Source of the DNA: Flammeovirgaceae bacterium UBA976
Lineage (GTDB): Bacteria; Bacteroidota; Bacteroidia; Cytophagales; Cyclobacteriaceae
Direction of reading: 5' to 3'
DNA: 64,000 nucleotides
Assembly (NCBI GenBank): GCA_002292365.1
Contig: DBBU01000020.1
Location: 36,289 to 100,288 of the forward strand
In this document: piece after piece, positions 19,281 to 27,950 of the stretch
Layout of the letters: the number at the start of each line of letters is the position of its first letter
How positions within the stretch are numbered: position 1 is the first letter of the stretch
Made by a program: the position numbers and the translations under genes
Notes under the pieces: generated by a model
Database searches by the model: none
Seen by the model: the letters and a program-made list of their open reading frames with translations, nothing else
Told to the model about the DNA's origin: nothing

Positions 19281-19613
19281 ATGAGTCAAAGATCGTCATT
19301 TTTCCAAGATGTTTATGAAGTCGTCATGTTAATTCCAGAGGGCAGAGTAACTTCCTACGGAGCGATAGGAAAATATTTGGGTATGCCATCAAGTGCAAGA
19401 ATGGTGGGATGGGCTATGAATGCGTCGCATACTTTGCCCAAAGTACCGGCACATCGAGTGGTGAATCGAATGGGCGTTCTGACGGGGAAACATTTTTTTG
19501 AAACGCCCAGTCGTATGCAAGAATTATTAGAAGCAGAGCATATAAAGGTTGCTAATGATCAAATTCAACGCTTTGAAGATTTTTTTTGGGACCCAACAAA
19601 AGAGCTACCTTGA
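19281..19613 (+). CDS. Alkyltransferase-like protein (MGMT family, no catalytic cysteine)
   Basis: 110-residue DNA-binding protein of the MGMT C-terminal-domain family. The helix-turn-helix stretch (GRVTSYGAIGKYLGMPSSARMVGWAMN) with the finger arginine is present, but the active site reads PAHRV (56-60) instead of PCHRV, so it cannot accept alkyl groups. Such ATL proteins flip out O6-alkylguanine and hand the lesion to nucleotide excision repair. Its last 9 bases overlap the end of the convergent symporter gene. Confidence 0.88.
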   Translation: MSQRSSFFQDVYEVVMLIPEGRVTSYGAIGKYLGMPSSARMVGWAMNASHTLPKVPAHRVVNRMGVLTGKHFFETPSRMQELLEAEHIKVANDQIQRFEDFFWDPTKELP

Positions 19614-21047
19614 TTTCTTGCTGTACAGCCAAAGTCCTAGGAAAGTAAAGGCGCCGTTGATCATGAGTAACTCAAAGCCAAATTGATAGCCATTGAGCCA
19701 TTCGCTTGAATGTTTGCTCAGCAAGTAGCAAAAAATAGGGGCGATGATACAAATGAGGGGAACCCACTGGTCCCTAACAATGCGCCGAGTAAAAATACCA
19801 AAGGAAAATAAGCCCAATAAAGGGCCATAAGTATAACCTGCGACTGAAAAAATGGAATTGATCACACTTTGATCATTGATTGCCTTAAAAAAGAGAATTA
19901 CCCCGATCAGTAGCACAGAAAAACCAATGTGAACCATCAATTTAGTTTGCTTTTTAGATTCAAAATTGTCAGGCTTGAAATTCAAAAAATCTATACAAAA
20001 AGAAGTGGTCAATGCAGTGAGTGCCGAATCGGCACTGGAGTAAGCTGCTGCAGTAATACCGAGGAGAAAGGCAATTCCAGCAATCGAGGAAAAATGTTCT
20101 ATGGCTAAGTAAGGAAATAGGTTATCGGTTCCTGGAGGTATTAAGATGTCCTTAATCTCTACAAACTGATATAATAAAACTCCAAGTACCATAAAAAGTA
20201 AATTGACGGGAATCAGACTGAGACTCATCCAATAGATGTTTTTTTGAGATTCTTTTAAATTCCTACAGGTCAAGTTTTTTTGCATCATATCTTGATCAAG
20301 TCCAGTCATGACTACGGCAATAAAGGCACCAGAAAAAAATTGTTTGAAAAAATTTCGATTATGTTGCCAGTCCCAATTAAAAATTGTGCTTTTACTGTCT
20401 TTATAAACGTGGGAAGTCAAGGTAGACCAAGACCAGTTGAGATCTTCTTTAATGAAATAGAGACTCACCAGAACTGAAACAAGCATAAAGGTAGTTTGCA
20501 AAGTATCTGTCCAAACAATTGTTTTAATACCGCCTCTAAAGGTATATAACCAAATTAACAGAACGGCGGAGACCACGGCAACCCAAAAAGGTAATTTATA
20601 ACTATCGAAAATAGCAAGTTGAAGTACACTCGCCACCAAGAAAAGTCTAAAAGAAGCGCCGATGACTCGGCTTAGTAAAAAGAAAAAAGCTCCAGACTTA
20701 TAAGACCAGAAGCCTAAACGTTGGTCAAGATAGGTATATATTGAAATAATGTTATGCTTGTAGTATAGAGGCAATAATATTTGGGCAATGATGGCGTATC
20801 CGACGAGGTACCCTAGAACCATTTGAAAATAATAAAAATTACTATTACCAACCTCACCAGGTACCGAAATAAAGGTAACCCCCGAAAGAGAGGCTCCAAC
20901 CATCCCGAAAGCGACTAGAAACCAAGGAGATTGTCGATTGCCATCGTAGAAGGAATGAGCCGTACTATTTTTGGAGGTGAACCAAGAAATAGCCATTAAT
21001 AAAACAAAATAGCCACCAATAATGAGCGATACGAATAAAGGATCCAT
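19605..21047 (-). CDS. Sodium:solute symporter (SSS family)
   Basis: Integral membrane Na+-coupled transporter with about 13 helices and 480 residues. The LeuT-fold pattern is visible: FVAFGMVGASLSGVTFISVPGEVG in the first unwound helix, the YKHNIISIYTYLDQRLG segment, and AAAYSSADSALTALTTSFCIDF in the region carrying the Na2-site serines and threonines. The substrate (sugar, amino acid, vitamin or other) cannot be read. The ATG at 21047 (MDPLFVSLIIGGYF) is a better start than the TTG at 21074. Confidence 0.87.
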   Translation of the reverse strand: MDPLFVSLIIGGYFVLLMAISWFTSKNSTAHSFYDGNRQSPWFLVAFGMVGASLSGVTFISVPGEVGNSNFYYFQMVLGYLVGYAIIAQILLPLYYKHNIISIYTYLDQRLGFWSYKSGAFFFLLSRVIGASFRLFLVASVLQLAIFDSYKLPFWVAVVSAVLLIWLYTFRGGIKTIVWTDTLQTTFMLVSVLVSLYFIKEDLNWSWSTLTSHVYKDSKSTIFNWDWQHNRNFFKQFFSGAFIAVVMTGLDQDMMQKNLTCRNLKESQKNIYWMSLSLIPVNLLFMVLGVLLYQFVEIKDILIPPGTDNLFPYLAIEHFSSIAGIAFLLGITAAAYSSADSALTALTTSFCIDFLNFKPDNFESKKQTKLMVHIGFSVLLIGVILFFKAINDQSVINSIFSVAGYTYGPLLGLFSFGIFTRRIVRDQWVPLICIIAPIFCYLLSKHSSEWLNGYQFGFELLMINGAFTFLGLWLYSKKSR

Positions 21048-21067
21048 TCTTTTAATAAGTTGAGATA

Positions 21068-21097
21068 GTTGCAAAATAATAGTTATTGATAACTTTG
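21068..21097 (+). promoter_or_regulatory. Probable clpS-recR promoter
   Basis: GTTG (21068-21071), 18 bases, then TAACTTTG (21090-21097), an exact TAnnTTTG. The predicted start of transcription is about 12 bases before the clpS ATG. Confidence 0.5.
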
Positions 21098-21113
21098 TAT
21101 CAAATTATTATCA

Positions 21114-21401
21114 ATGAGCATGAATTTCGAGCCGGAAGTTGAAGAACTGGTTGAGGTAGCATTGGATATTGATCAAGAGAAGGAAAGAAGTCTCATTGTG
21201 TATAATGATGACTACAATACTTTTGAACATGTAATCTCAACACTGATAAAAGTATGTAAACACCGCCCTATTCAGGCCGAACAATGTACTTATATCATTC
21301 ATTATAAAGGAAAATGTATTGTAAAAAAAGGGAGTTACGAAATATTGAAGCCCATGAGAGAAGCCCTATCCGAGGCTGGAATTAAAGCTACTATTGAATA
21401 A
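21114..21401 (+). CDS. clpS: ATP-dependent Clp protease adaptor ClpS
   Basis: Adaptor that binds N-degron substrates (Phe, Leu, Trp, Tyr at the N-terminus) and feeds them to ClpAP/ClpCP. A 25-residue acidic tail is followed by the core with the conserved YNDDYNTFEHVI and CKHRPIQAEQC..IIHYKGKCIV motifs, including the Asn-Asp residues that hold the substrate amino group. 95 residues. The recR ATG follows its stop codon directly. Confidence 0.93.
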   Translation: MSMNFEPEVEELVEVALDIDQEKERSLIVYNDDYNTFEHVISTLIKVCKHRPIQAEQCTYIIHYKGKCIVKKGSYEILKPMREALSEAGIKATIE

Positions 21402-22013
21402 ATGGAATTTTCTTCAAAACTAGTCGAGCAAGCCGTTGAGGAGATTTCTAAGTTACCAGGTATTGGAAAGAAAACAGCCTTACGATTGGCTTTGCATCTT
21501 TTAAAACAGCCAGAGGATCAGACCCTACTGCTGACTGAAAAATTAAAAGAATTGCGTGAGCACATCAAATATTGTCAGATATGCCATATTATAAGCGATA
21601 TCGAAGATTGTACGTGCAAGACGATATCCGTAGATCCTGCGCTGATTTGCGTTGTTGAAGAAACGCCTGATGTGCTGGCGATTCGTAATACAGGCCAATA
21701 CAATGGCATGTTTCATGTTTTAGGAGGTAGAATTTCCCCTATTGACGGTATTGGGCCAGATGAATTGATGATTACCAGTTTAGTCAATCGAATCAAACTA
21801 AGTGAAGGAGAAATAAAGGAAGTTATTTTGGCACTTAGCGGTACTTTGGAGGGTGATACAACTGCTTTTTATTTAACTAAACAATTAGAGGAGTTGTCCG
21901 TCGAGGTGACCTCAATTACGCGAGGAATTCCTGTCGGAGGTGAACTAGAATACGCCGATGAAGTCACTTTAGGAAGGAGCATTATGACCCGTAGTAAAGT
22001 AAATACAGATTAA
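21402..22013 (+). CDS. recR: Recombination mediator RecR
   Basis: Works with RecO (and RecF) to load RecA at gaps. Seen: an N-terminal helix-hairpin-helix ([13 protein letters not shown], 18-30), a cysteine region, and a Toprim domain ([12 protein letters not shown] to near the end). 203 residues. The zinc-finger cysteines are C58, C61, C70 and C72; the usual fourth ligand position (73) is Lys, with a Cys one residue early, so the finger is altered. The gene overlaps the convergent small ORF by 4 bases. Confidence 0.95.
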   Translation: MEFSSKLVEQAVEEISKLPGIGKKTALRLALHLLKQPEDQTLLLTEKLKELREHIKYCQICHIISDIEDCTCKTISVDPALICVVEETPDVLAIRNTGQYNGMFHVLGGRISPIDGIGPDELMITSLVNRIKLSEGEIKEVILALSGTLEGDTTAFYLTKQLEELSVEVTSITRGIPVGGELEYADEVTLGRSIMTRSKVNTD

Positions 22014-22198
22014 TTTGGGTTATTATTGATGCCCTCCCAAAGTGAATAGAAAATAAGGAGCAGGATCCCTATAATTAAAATAGGAAAAGCCCAATTGGCT
22101 TCCCCTTCTCTAAGACCAGCCAAGAACCTTATGCTGGCGAGCCCGGCCGCGACCAAGCCTAAAAGTATACCCAGACCCTTTCGAACAATTGTATTCAT
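22010..22198 (-). CDS. Small two-helix membrane protein, unknown
   Basis: 62 residues: a short basic N-terminus, a glycine/alanine-rich helix ([20 protein letters not shown]) and a second helix ([20 protein letters not shown]). I do not recognise the family. It has a normal ATG start and sensible membrane topology, and is divergent from the proteorhodopsin gene with a shared 200-base upstream region. Confidence 0.6.
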   Translation of the reverse strand: MNTIVRKGLGILLGLVAAGLASIRFLAGLREGEANWAFPILIIGILLLIFYSLWEGINNNPN

Positions 22199-22235
22199 TT
22201 TTTATGCGTCAATAGAGCAGTTATTTTTCTTACCG

Positions 22236-22257
22236 AATATTCATTTAAATGAATATT
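22236..22257. promoter_or_regulatory. Perfect 22-bp palindrome between small membrane gene and proteorhodopsin
   Basis: AATATTCATTT (22236-22246) is followed at once by its exact reverse complement (22247-22257). It lies 38 bases upstream of the small minus-strand gene and 141 bases upstream of the proteorhodopsin ATG. It could be an operator for a dimeric regulator or a cruciform-prone site. Confidence 0.55.
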
Positions 22258-22330
22258 ATTCAATTTGTAGTTAAAATATTTCAAAAAATTATAAATATCG
22301 AATAATTTTCAATTTTTAATTCAACAAGAG

Positions 22331-22365
22331 AAACCAATTTTAATTTTTTTTAGCTAAATTGGTTT
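22331..22365. promoter_or_regulatory. 10-bp perfect inverted repeat before proteorhodopsin
   Basis: AAACCAATTT (22331-22340) and AAATTGGTTT (22356-22365) flank a 15-base T-rich spacer, ending 33 bases before the start codon. It may be an operator, or a 5' leader hairpin if transcription begins upstream. Confidence 0.5.
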
Positions 22366-22398
22366 ATTATTAAAAATTTTTAACCTAAAATAAAAACT

Positions 22399-23124
22399 AT
22401 GAATTTTACACTTAACGCTATTTTGCAGTCTGGAGACTACGTTGGGTTTACCTTCTTTATAGGTAGTATGGCCATGCTTGCCGCTACTGTGTTCTTCTTT
22501 CTCGAGATGGGGAATGTCCAAGGTAAATGGAGGACGTCTATGTTAATTTCCGGATTGATTACCTTCATTGCCGCAGTGCATTACTTTTACATGAGAGATT
22601 TTTGGGCAGAGACAGGTACTTCTCCTACAGAATTTAGATACATTGATTGGATATTGACGGTACCCTTAATGTGTGTTGAATTTTATCTTATTTTAAAGGC
22701 CTTTGGAGCCAAGATGGATCTTTTGTGGAAAATGATTGCATATTCGCTATGGATGCTTATTTTTGGATATTTAGGAGAGACGGTATATAGAGATTCTAGT
22801 GCGATTTGGGGCGCTATCTCTACCTTAGGTTATATAGGTATTTTCTACGAAGTATGGTTTGGTTCTGCTAAAAAGCTTTCTCAAGGATCAAATGATCCCC
22901 ATTTGCAGAAAGCATTTAACACGCTCGCATGGTTTATATTGGTTGGTTGGGCTATTTATCCAATAGGATATATGGCCATACCTACTGATGGATTGCTAAG
23001 TGGAGTACTACCTTTAGAGTCTCTTGATATTATTTACAATATAGGAGATGCAATAAATAAAATTGGTTTTGGACTTGTGATTTATTCATTGGCCATCAGT
23101 AGTGGTAAAAAAGCAGAAGCTTAA
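22399..23124 (+). CDS. Proteorhodopsin (green-absorbing, light-driven proton pump)
   Basis: Seven-helix retinal protein of the inner membrane that pumps H+ outward in light. All functional residues of a proton pump are present: His61 next to the counterion, Arg80, proton acceptor Asp83, Thr87, proton donor Glu94 (the D-T-E set in RYIDWILTVPL-MCVEFY) and retinal-binding Lys221 (GDAINKIGFG). The spectral-tuning site (position 105 in the reference protein) is Met91, as in Bacteroidota pumps tuned to green light. Length 241 with a short hydrophobic start. A terminator follows, then blh. No carotenoid-synthesis genes are in the window, so beta-carotene must be made elsewhere. Confidence 0.97.
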   Translation: MNFTLNAILQSGDYVGFTFFIGSMAMLAATVFFFLEMGNVQGKWRTSMLISGLITFIAAVHYFYMRDFWAETGTSPTEFRYIDWILTVPLMCVEFYLILKAFGAKMDLLWKMIAYSLWMLIFGYLGETVYRDSSAIWGAISTLGYIGIFYEVWFGSAKKLSQGSNDPHLQKAFNTLAWFILVGWAIYPIGYMAIPTDGLLSGVLPLESLDIIYNIGDAINKIGFGLVIYSLAISSGKKAEA

Positions 23125-23142
23125 TACCTTTAAACTTATTAC

Positions 23143-23172
23143 AAAGAGGACATTTTTGTGTCCTCTTTTTTT
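23143..23172 (+). terminator. Rho-independent terminator between proteorhodopsin and blh
   Basis: AAAGAGGACA (23143-23152) pairs perfectly with TGTCCTCTTT (23159-23168) around a six-base loop, followed by more T up to 23172. The T run ends immediately before the blh ATG at 23173, so read-through rather than a separate leader would supply blh message. Confidence 0.85.
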
Positions 23173-24078
23173 ATGACTAAATATTTACAATTCGGATTGG
23201 CTTTGGTTGTGGGATCACTTTATTTAGTGCTTATCCCTGACGATGATGTGACCAATATAATTGCACTAGCTGCAATTTTGTTTTTTGGGGTACCTCATGG
23301 CGCTATTGACCACAAGATTCATCTCAAGTTTTCAAAAAAAAGCAATGTGAAAAAATTCATTTTGATCTATGTCTTAGTGGGTTTAGGTTTTTTGTTGTGG
23401 TGGGTGCTGATGCCCTTGAAAGCGTTGTTAATCTTTATTATTTTGTCAGCCTATCATTTTGGCCAGGAGCTGATTGAAGACATCTCAGAAACTCCAAAAG
23501 ACCCCATTCTTAATTTAAGCTGGGGATTGATCGTATTAGTAAGTCCAATCATTTTGAAATTCAATGAACTATTACCTACCATAAATTTCATTGGTTCACA
23601 ACCGATATCAAGGATACCCAGGGATCTTCAATTAATTATAGTCTTAGTCATTCATTTACTGGGCTATACTTATGTAGTTTATCTTTTTGTTAAAAAAGTA
23701 CTTCATAAGGCTGCGGTTATTCGCTTGATTCTTTTTTCTATATATTTATTACTGAGCTATCTGCTACTACCCTTCATTGTAGCTTTTGCCCTCTATTTTG
23801 TCTTGTTCCATTCAATCAATGCAATGCGACACCAATTTTTTTGGATGAGGGATCGCTCTGCTGATTATACTTTTCTTATTTTTTTAAAAGATTTGAGTCC
23901 TTTTACCTTACTGACTAATGTGGGTATGTTCGTTTTGATTTATTATTTAGATCCTGCTGATTGGTCGGTGTTTTTTACTTATTTCTTCGTGTTCATTTCT
24001 TTGTTGACCTTGCCTCACGCCTTACTTTTTGATGAGCTATATGTATCTAAAAATACAACCCATCAGACCAAAGAATAA
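23173..24078 (+). CDS. blh: Beta-carotene 15,15'-dioxygenase, Brp/Blh family
   Basis: Membrane-bound non-heme iron enzyme that cleaves beta-carotene into two retinal molecules, the chromophore of the preceding proteorhodopsin. About eight to nine helices. Conserved histidine motifs are present: GVPHGAIDHKIH near residue 40, SAYHFGQELIED near 95, and FHSINAMRHQ near 215, the expected iron ligands. I chose ATG 23173 (MTKYLQFGLALVVG); the frame extends to a GTG at 23158, but that part lies in the terminator hairpin. Confidence 0.93.
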   Translation: MTKYLQFGLALVVGSLYLVLIPDDDVTNIIALAAILFFGVPHGAIDHKIHLKFSKKSNVKKFILIYVLVGLGFLLWWVLMPLKALLIFIILSAYHFGQELIEDISETPKDPILNLSWGLIVLVSPIILKFNELLPTINFIGSQPISRIPRDLQLIIVLVIHLLGYTYVVYLFVKKVLHKAAVIRLILFSIYLLLSYLLLPFIVAFALYFVLFHSINAMRHQFFWMRDRSADYTFLIFLKDLSPFTLLTNVGMFVLIYYLDPADWSVFFTYFFVFISLLTLPHALLFDELYVSKNTTHQTKE

Positions 24079-24153
24079 GTTTCTGTTGGGATCAACCGAT
24101 TAAATTTTTTTTAGTTGATAATGTCTACTCAGTGTTTATAGATCAATTAATTT

Positions 24154-25032
24154 TTAGCTCAACTCCTCCTCAAATTTATTATGAATCATTAGGATGAGTA
24201 GGCCAAATACGATGGCGCCTATAATCAGCCCTATGTTTAGCAATCCAGTTACTGAAAAGGATAATCGAATCAAGATGGTAGAAATGATAAACCCAGAATT
24301 ACGGATGACCTTGTGGAACTTATCCGTGTAGTAAAATGAGGCCAGCAATAAAATTACATCTACTACGATCAATAGCGTGAAAAACTCATCAAAAAATATG
24401 TTATTAATATCTTTAAATGAAGTTTTAATTATCGCATCAAGATTAAAAAGAGTAAACGTCCAATTTGAAAGACTGTAAGTTGCAATGATGATGAGTATGG
24501 GAACTAGGCTAGCAGCGATGACTTTTTTCAATGTTATGAAACCATCGATATTGCTGGTAATTACTTTTTGAGTTTCCGAGTGCTTAGGCCTACTTTGGTT
24601 ATAAAAAATGTAGAGTAGGTAGAACATGACTACCGAGGCAATAATATCGAAAGTAAATTGAAGGTCATTTTTAATTTCAAACCAATTGGTGGAGAGTTTT
24701 AATTCTGATAGGTCTTTGAACAGTCGCCTGATAACGATGAGTGTGATGATCTCATATTGTTTGCCGATATAAGTAGTTATAGATCTTGGTAAATAGTAGA
24801 TGACCAGGTAGACCTCATATAATAAAATAAATGAAAAAGGGGTATAGATGGCTGCGATGGGACTGTCAAAAAGGCTAGATTCTAAGTGAATTAATTTGAG
24901 TTGAACTAATAAAATCAATATGAGATGTATGACAAAGCTTGTAATGGCGATGCTCAGAATAATTTTCTCACTTCTTTTTTTAGTGGTCTCGGAAAGTAAG
25001 TAACGAAATATATTTTGGATCTTATTTTTCAC
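24154..25032 (-). CDS. Multi-pass membrane protein of unknown function
   Basis: 292 residues, GTG start at 25032, about seven hydrophobic helices. The notable feature is a central segment (YYLPRSITTYIGKQYEIITLIVIRRLFKDL) with charged residues inside or at the edge of helices, a little like a channel voltage-sensor region; this likeness is only visual. I believe similar proteins occur in other Bacteroidota but cannot name a family. It faces blh tail-to-tail. Confidence 0.65.
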   Translation of the reverse strand: MKNKIQNIFRYLLSETTKKRSEKIILSIAITSFVIHLILILLVQLKLIHLESSLFDSPIAAIYTPFSFILLYEVYLVIYYLPRSITTYIGKQYEIITLIVIRRLFKDLSELKLSTNWFEIKNDLQFTFDIIASVVMFYLLYIFYNQSRPKHSETQKVITSNIDGFITLKKVIAASLVPILIIIATYSLSNWTFTLFNLDAIIKTSFKDINNIFFDEFFTLLIVVDVILLLASFYYTDKFHKVIRNSGFIISTILIRLSFSVTGLLNIGLIIGAIVFGLLILMIHNKFEEELS

Positions 25033-25351
25033 GTTTTGAGATTTTTGGACTTGAGATTTGGCTATTTTAAAATATTAAAAATCTACACTAAACACTTGAT
25101 CAAGATAACTTAAAAATCACTCAATATCAAATTTAATGGCTTCCAAGAGGATTCATTAATACTAAAAAAGTAATAATTTAGATTGAGAGTGGGATTAGGT
25201 CCAATCTTCATTTTTGGTCAAATAAGTTATTATGAAATATTTACTAAGTGTAGTTGCTTTTCACAAGTGTTAAATTTGGAGGGTCAAGATTATAGAACTA
25301 ACTTTTTTTTATAATTGTTAATCAGTTACCTATTTTCAAGACTTTTCTTTT
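25033..25351. other. 319-base intergenic region
   Basis: AT-rich, between two divergent genes. I see no RNA gene, repeat or clear promoter. A 12-codon reading frame beginning at 25231 (MKYLLSVVAFHK) resembles the start of a signal peptide but stops at once. Confidence 0.5.
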
Positions 25352-26161
25352 ATGATTAATTTCAATGTCATTCCTAACCCTGAATCCAATATTTGGATCG
25401 TCTTTATACATGGAGCGGGAGGGAGTATCCGAACTTGGAAACATCAAGTGGAAGCTTTGCAGCGCCATGCTAAATTATTACTGTTGGATTTACGGGATCA
25501 TGGGGCATCCGAGATTATTAACCCTTCTCCGATTCAATATGATTTTGAATTAATATCTAATGATATTAAAGAAGTAATAGATCATTTAGAGATAGCAAAG
25601 GCACATTTCATTACGCTTTCTTTGGGGAGTATATTGATTCAGGATTTATCAATGCGTTATCCTACTTATATAGGGAAAGTAGTGATGGCGGGAGGAGTTT
25701 TCAATGCTAATATCATTTTAAAATGTTTCATTCAAGCTGCAAAGACATTAAATAAGATCTTGCCCTACGCTCTGATGTATCGTTTGTGCTCCTATATACT
25801 CATGCCGCACAAAAGAAATCAAATTTCAAGAAAAATCTATCAACGTGAAGCGCAGAAGTTGACCGGAGAGGCTTATATGCGCTGGGTTTCCCTTTCTAAA
25901 TATTTTATAAAATTATTGAAGCGCTTTTTTAAGACTAAAAGTTCTTTTGAGAACCTGATCATCATGGGAGGAAAAGATTATGTATTTCTAAGTGGTGCTC
26001 GTAAGTACGCAAGGAATCAACCTAAATCAACTTTTATTGTCATTCCTGCCGTGGGGCATATTTGTAATATTGATGGTAGAAATGTGTTTAATGACCATGT
26101 CATTCAGTTTTTGTTCTATAATGAGTCAGTGGTAAATAGTGCAAGAAATAAAAGAATCTGA
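25352..26161 (+). CDS. Alpha/beta-hydrolase fold protein
   Basis: 269 residues with the core fold signs: an oxyanion-hole motif (FIHGAGGSIRTW) near residue 20, DLRDHGAS, the nucleophile elbow around TLSLGS (Ser after Leu; the usual first Gly is Thr), an acid in MGGKDYVF and the catalytic His in AVGHICN. The C-terminal cap is unusually basic. The substrate cannot be inferred. It faces the broken M14 peptidase gene. Confidence 0.82.
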   Translation: MINFNVIPNPESNIWIVFIHGAGGSIRTWKHQVEALQRHAKLLLLDLRDHGASEIINPSPIQYDFELISNDIKEVIDHLEIAKAHFITLSLGSILIQDLSMRYPTYIGKVVMAGGVFNANIILKCFIQAAKTLNKILPYALMYRLCSYILMPHKRNQISRKIYQREAQKLTGEAYMRWVSLSKYFIKLLKRFFKTKSSFENLIIMGGKDYVFLSGARKYARNQPKSTFIVIPAVGHICNIDGRNVFNDHVIQFLFYNESVVNSARNKRI

Positions 26162-26215
26162 ACGGAAGCATGTAATGTTACCTTCAACACATAAATTACA
26201 TTTTTGATTTATGTA

Positions 26216-27843
26216 TTACTCTTTTTCGGATGCTAGGGACTGAGGACTGGACCAAAATGAGGTATTGATGGGGGGGTGTGCTTTTGTGACATTTTGATTG
26301 AATAATAATGCGTTAAATAGGATTCGGAAAGTCCCCATAGGTTGACCGCGCCATTGTGGTTGAAATCCTAAAAGGATCACATGGCCTACACCATGGTGTA
26401 CATCCAAGGCAGTAGCACAATCATTCATGTCTTCGCTTCAGAGTAAATATCCTGATGCTAGGGGAGATTCGTTGGGTTGGTATTTAGTCAATGCCTCACC
26501 TTCTAATCCCTTTAAGGTATAAAACACAGGGCTGTTAGAGACAAAAACATGTGTGCTTTTTGGCATGCCAGCCATGACAGGATGGGCATTATTATTTGTA
26601 TTTTTCAATGATTTGTTTACCTGCTTGAAACTTATTGAATAAAAGCACTTTTGAATATTTTTCGGCATAATTTAATACTGCTATGGATACCGTTTGCATA
26701 TAAGTAACGCCACCAGCCCCCTTTCCAAGGACTTGAATAAAGGGACTCTATACGAAATCCTTTTCGATCGGTCGAAAAATCTTTTAGGGTATAAAAATAA
26801 GGGGTGGCATATCGGTAAAGTGCCGTTTCGGTCCAATAGGCTGGAATGTTTTGTAAGACGGGCAAATAATCAATATAACCAGGGTACCAAGCATCAAAAC
26901 CTTTGCCCATGTGTACGGCACCTGCTAAGCCCTGTGTTTCCAATTCTTGGGCGATGGCCATACCTATCATATTTACTTCTCTGGCGACCAAAGGAGGGGT
27001 TCGTGTGGCAACGGGTTCTGCGAAGGGGGGAAGCCATATACGTGTAGGAAAAGGAGAAGATTGATGATGAACATGAATGATATTGGGCTCCCATTCGCGC
27101 CAAATCCGCGTAATGTTGCGGGATTCAATCATATTGACCATGTAAGCATCCCTATTGTTGTCATGATCTATGTATTTTTGATAAAGCCAAGGTATGGGAG
27201 CGGCTTCATAAGGCGTACCCACATGTTCCTTATACCAGTTGACGACGATGTCTTGGCCATCAGGATTAAGTGAAGGCCACAGTAACAGGATGACATTGTC
27301 CAAGATATCTTTCACTTTTTTATCTTCAGTATGCGTCAATAAATAATGTGCCAGGGAGAGGGTGTGCTGGGCACCTGCGACTTCGATAGCATGAAGACCT
27401 CCATCGATATGGACAATAGGTTTGCCTTCTTGAGCCAAAGCTTTGGCCTGTGCTACTGACAATTTTTCAGGGTGGGCTAATAATTGTGAGATTTCCTTAT
27501 ACCTTTTGATATTGGCTAGGTTTTCTTTTGAAGAAATCACGGCATAATACCAAGAGCGATCTTCTGAAGTTTTTCCGGCGTATTGCAGTTCAATAAGATC
27601 AGAAGAGGCTTCAAGTTTTTGAAAATAATCAAGGGACTCTTCATAACTGGCCAATTTAAAATCGGCACCTACTTTAAAACCTAAGATAGATTCTGGTGAA
27701 GGAATCGAACTATTTTGTGCTTGAATAGGAACATTGGTGATCAGTAAAGCACTAATAGTTAGGATTATTGAGGTCAAGCCTTTGGAGCAAACCCGCTGCA
27801 GTTGGGATGAAGTTTTCATGAGTAGGGTAAAAAGATGTTTCAT
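26216..27843 (-). pseudogene. M14-family metallopeptidase, multiply broken
   Basis: Remains of a large secreted zinc carboxypeptidase-like protein. The first 375 or so codons from ATG 27843 are intact: signal peptide, the HxxE zinc site in GGLHAIEVAGAQ, NPDGQD, and the later IIHVHHQ. Then a small frameshifting deletion follows WW (near 26708); the next 38 codons (VTYMQTVSIAVLNY...) continue in another frame and end at 26592. A large internal part is missing: the following frame picks up directly at AHPVMAGMPK, the last domain. Finally an in-frame TGA at 26441-26439 interrupts LLxSEDMN before the ending DVHHG..HVILLGFQPQWRGQPMGT. Not expected to yield an active enzyme. Confidence 0.85.
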
Positions 27844-27950
27844 ATTTAAGCGATTTCATTGGATACAAAATATCAGTGACCAACCCTCAAAGTTAATGCG
27901 TGTCCAAAAGAGGAGAGCGGCCAACCTTTAAATAAGACTATAATTTAATG

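Noticed and set aside
25231..25269. 12-codon frame MKYLLSVVAFHK
   Set aside because: Too short and followed by a stop; no continuation in another frame was found.
26694..27273. Plus-strand open frames opposite the M14 pseudogene
   Set aside because: Cysteine- and glycine-rich nonsense translations that mirror the peptidase coding bias; the minus strand has clear M14 motifs.
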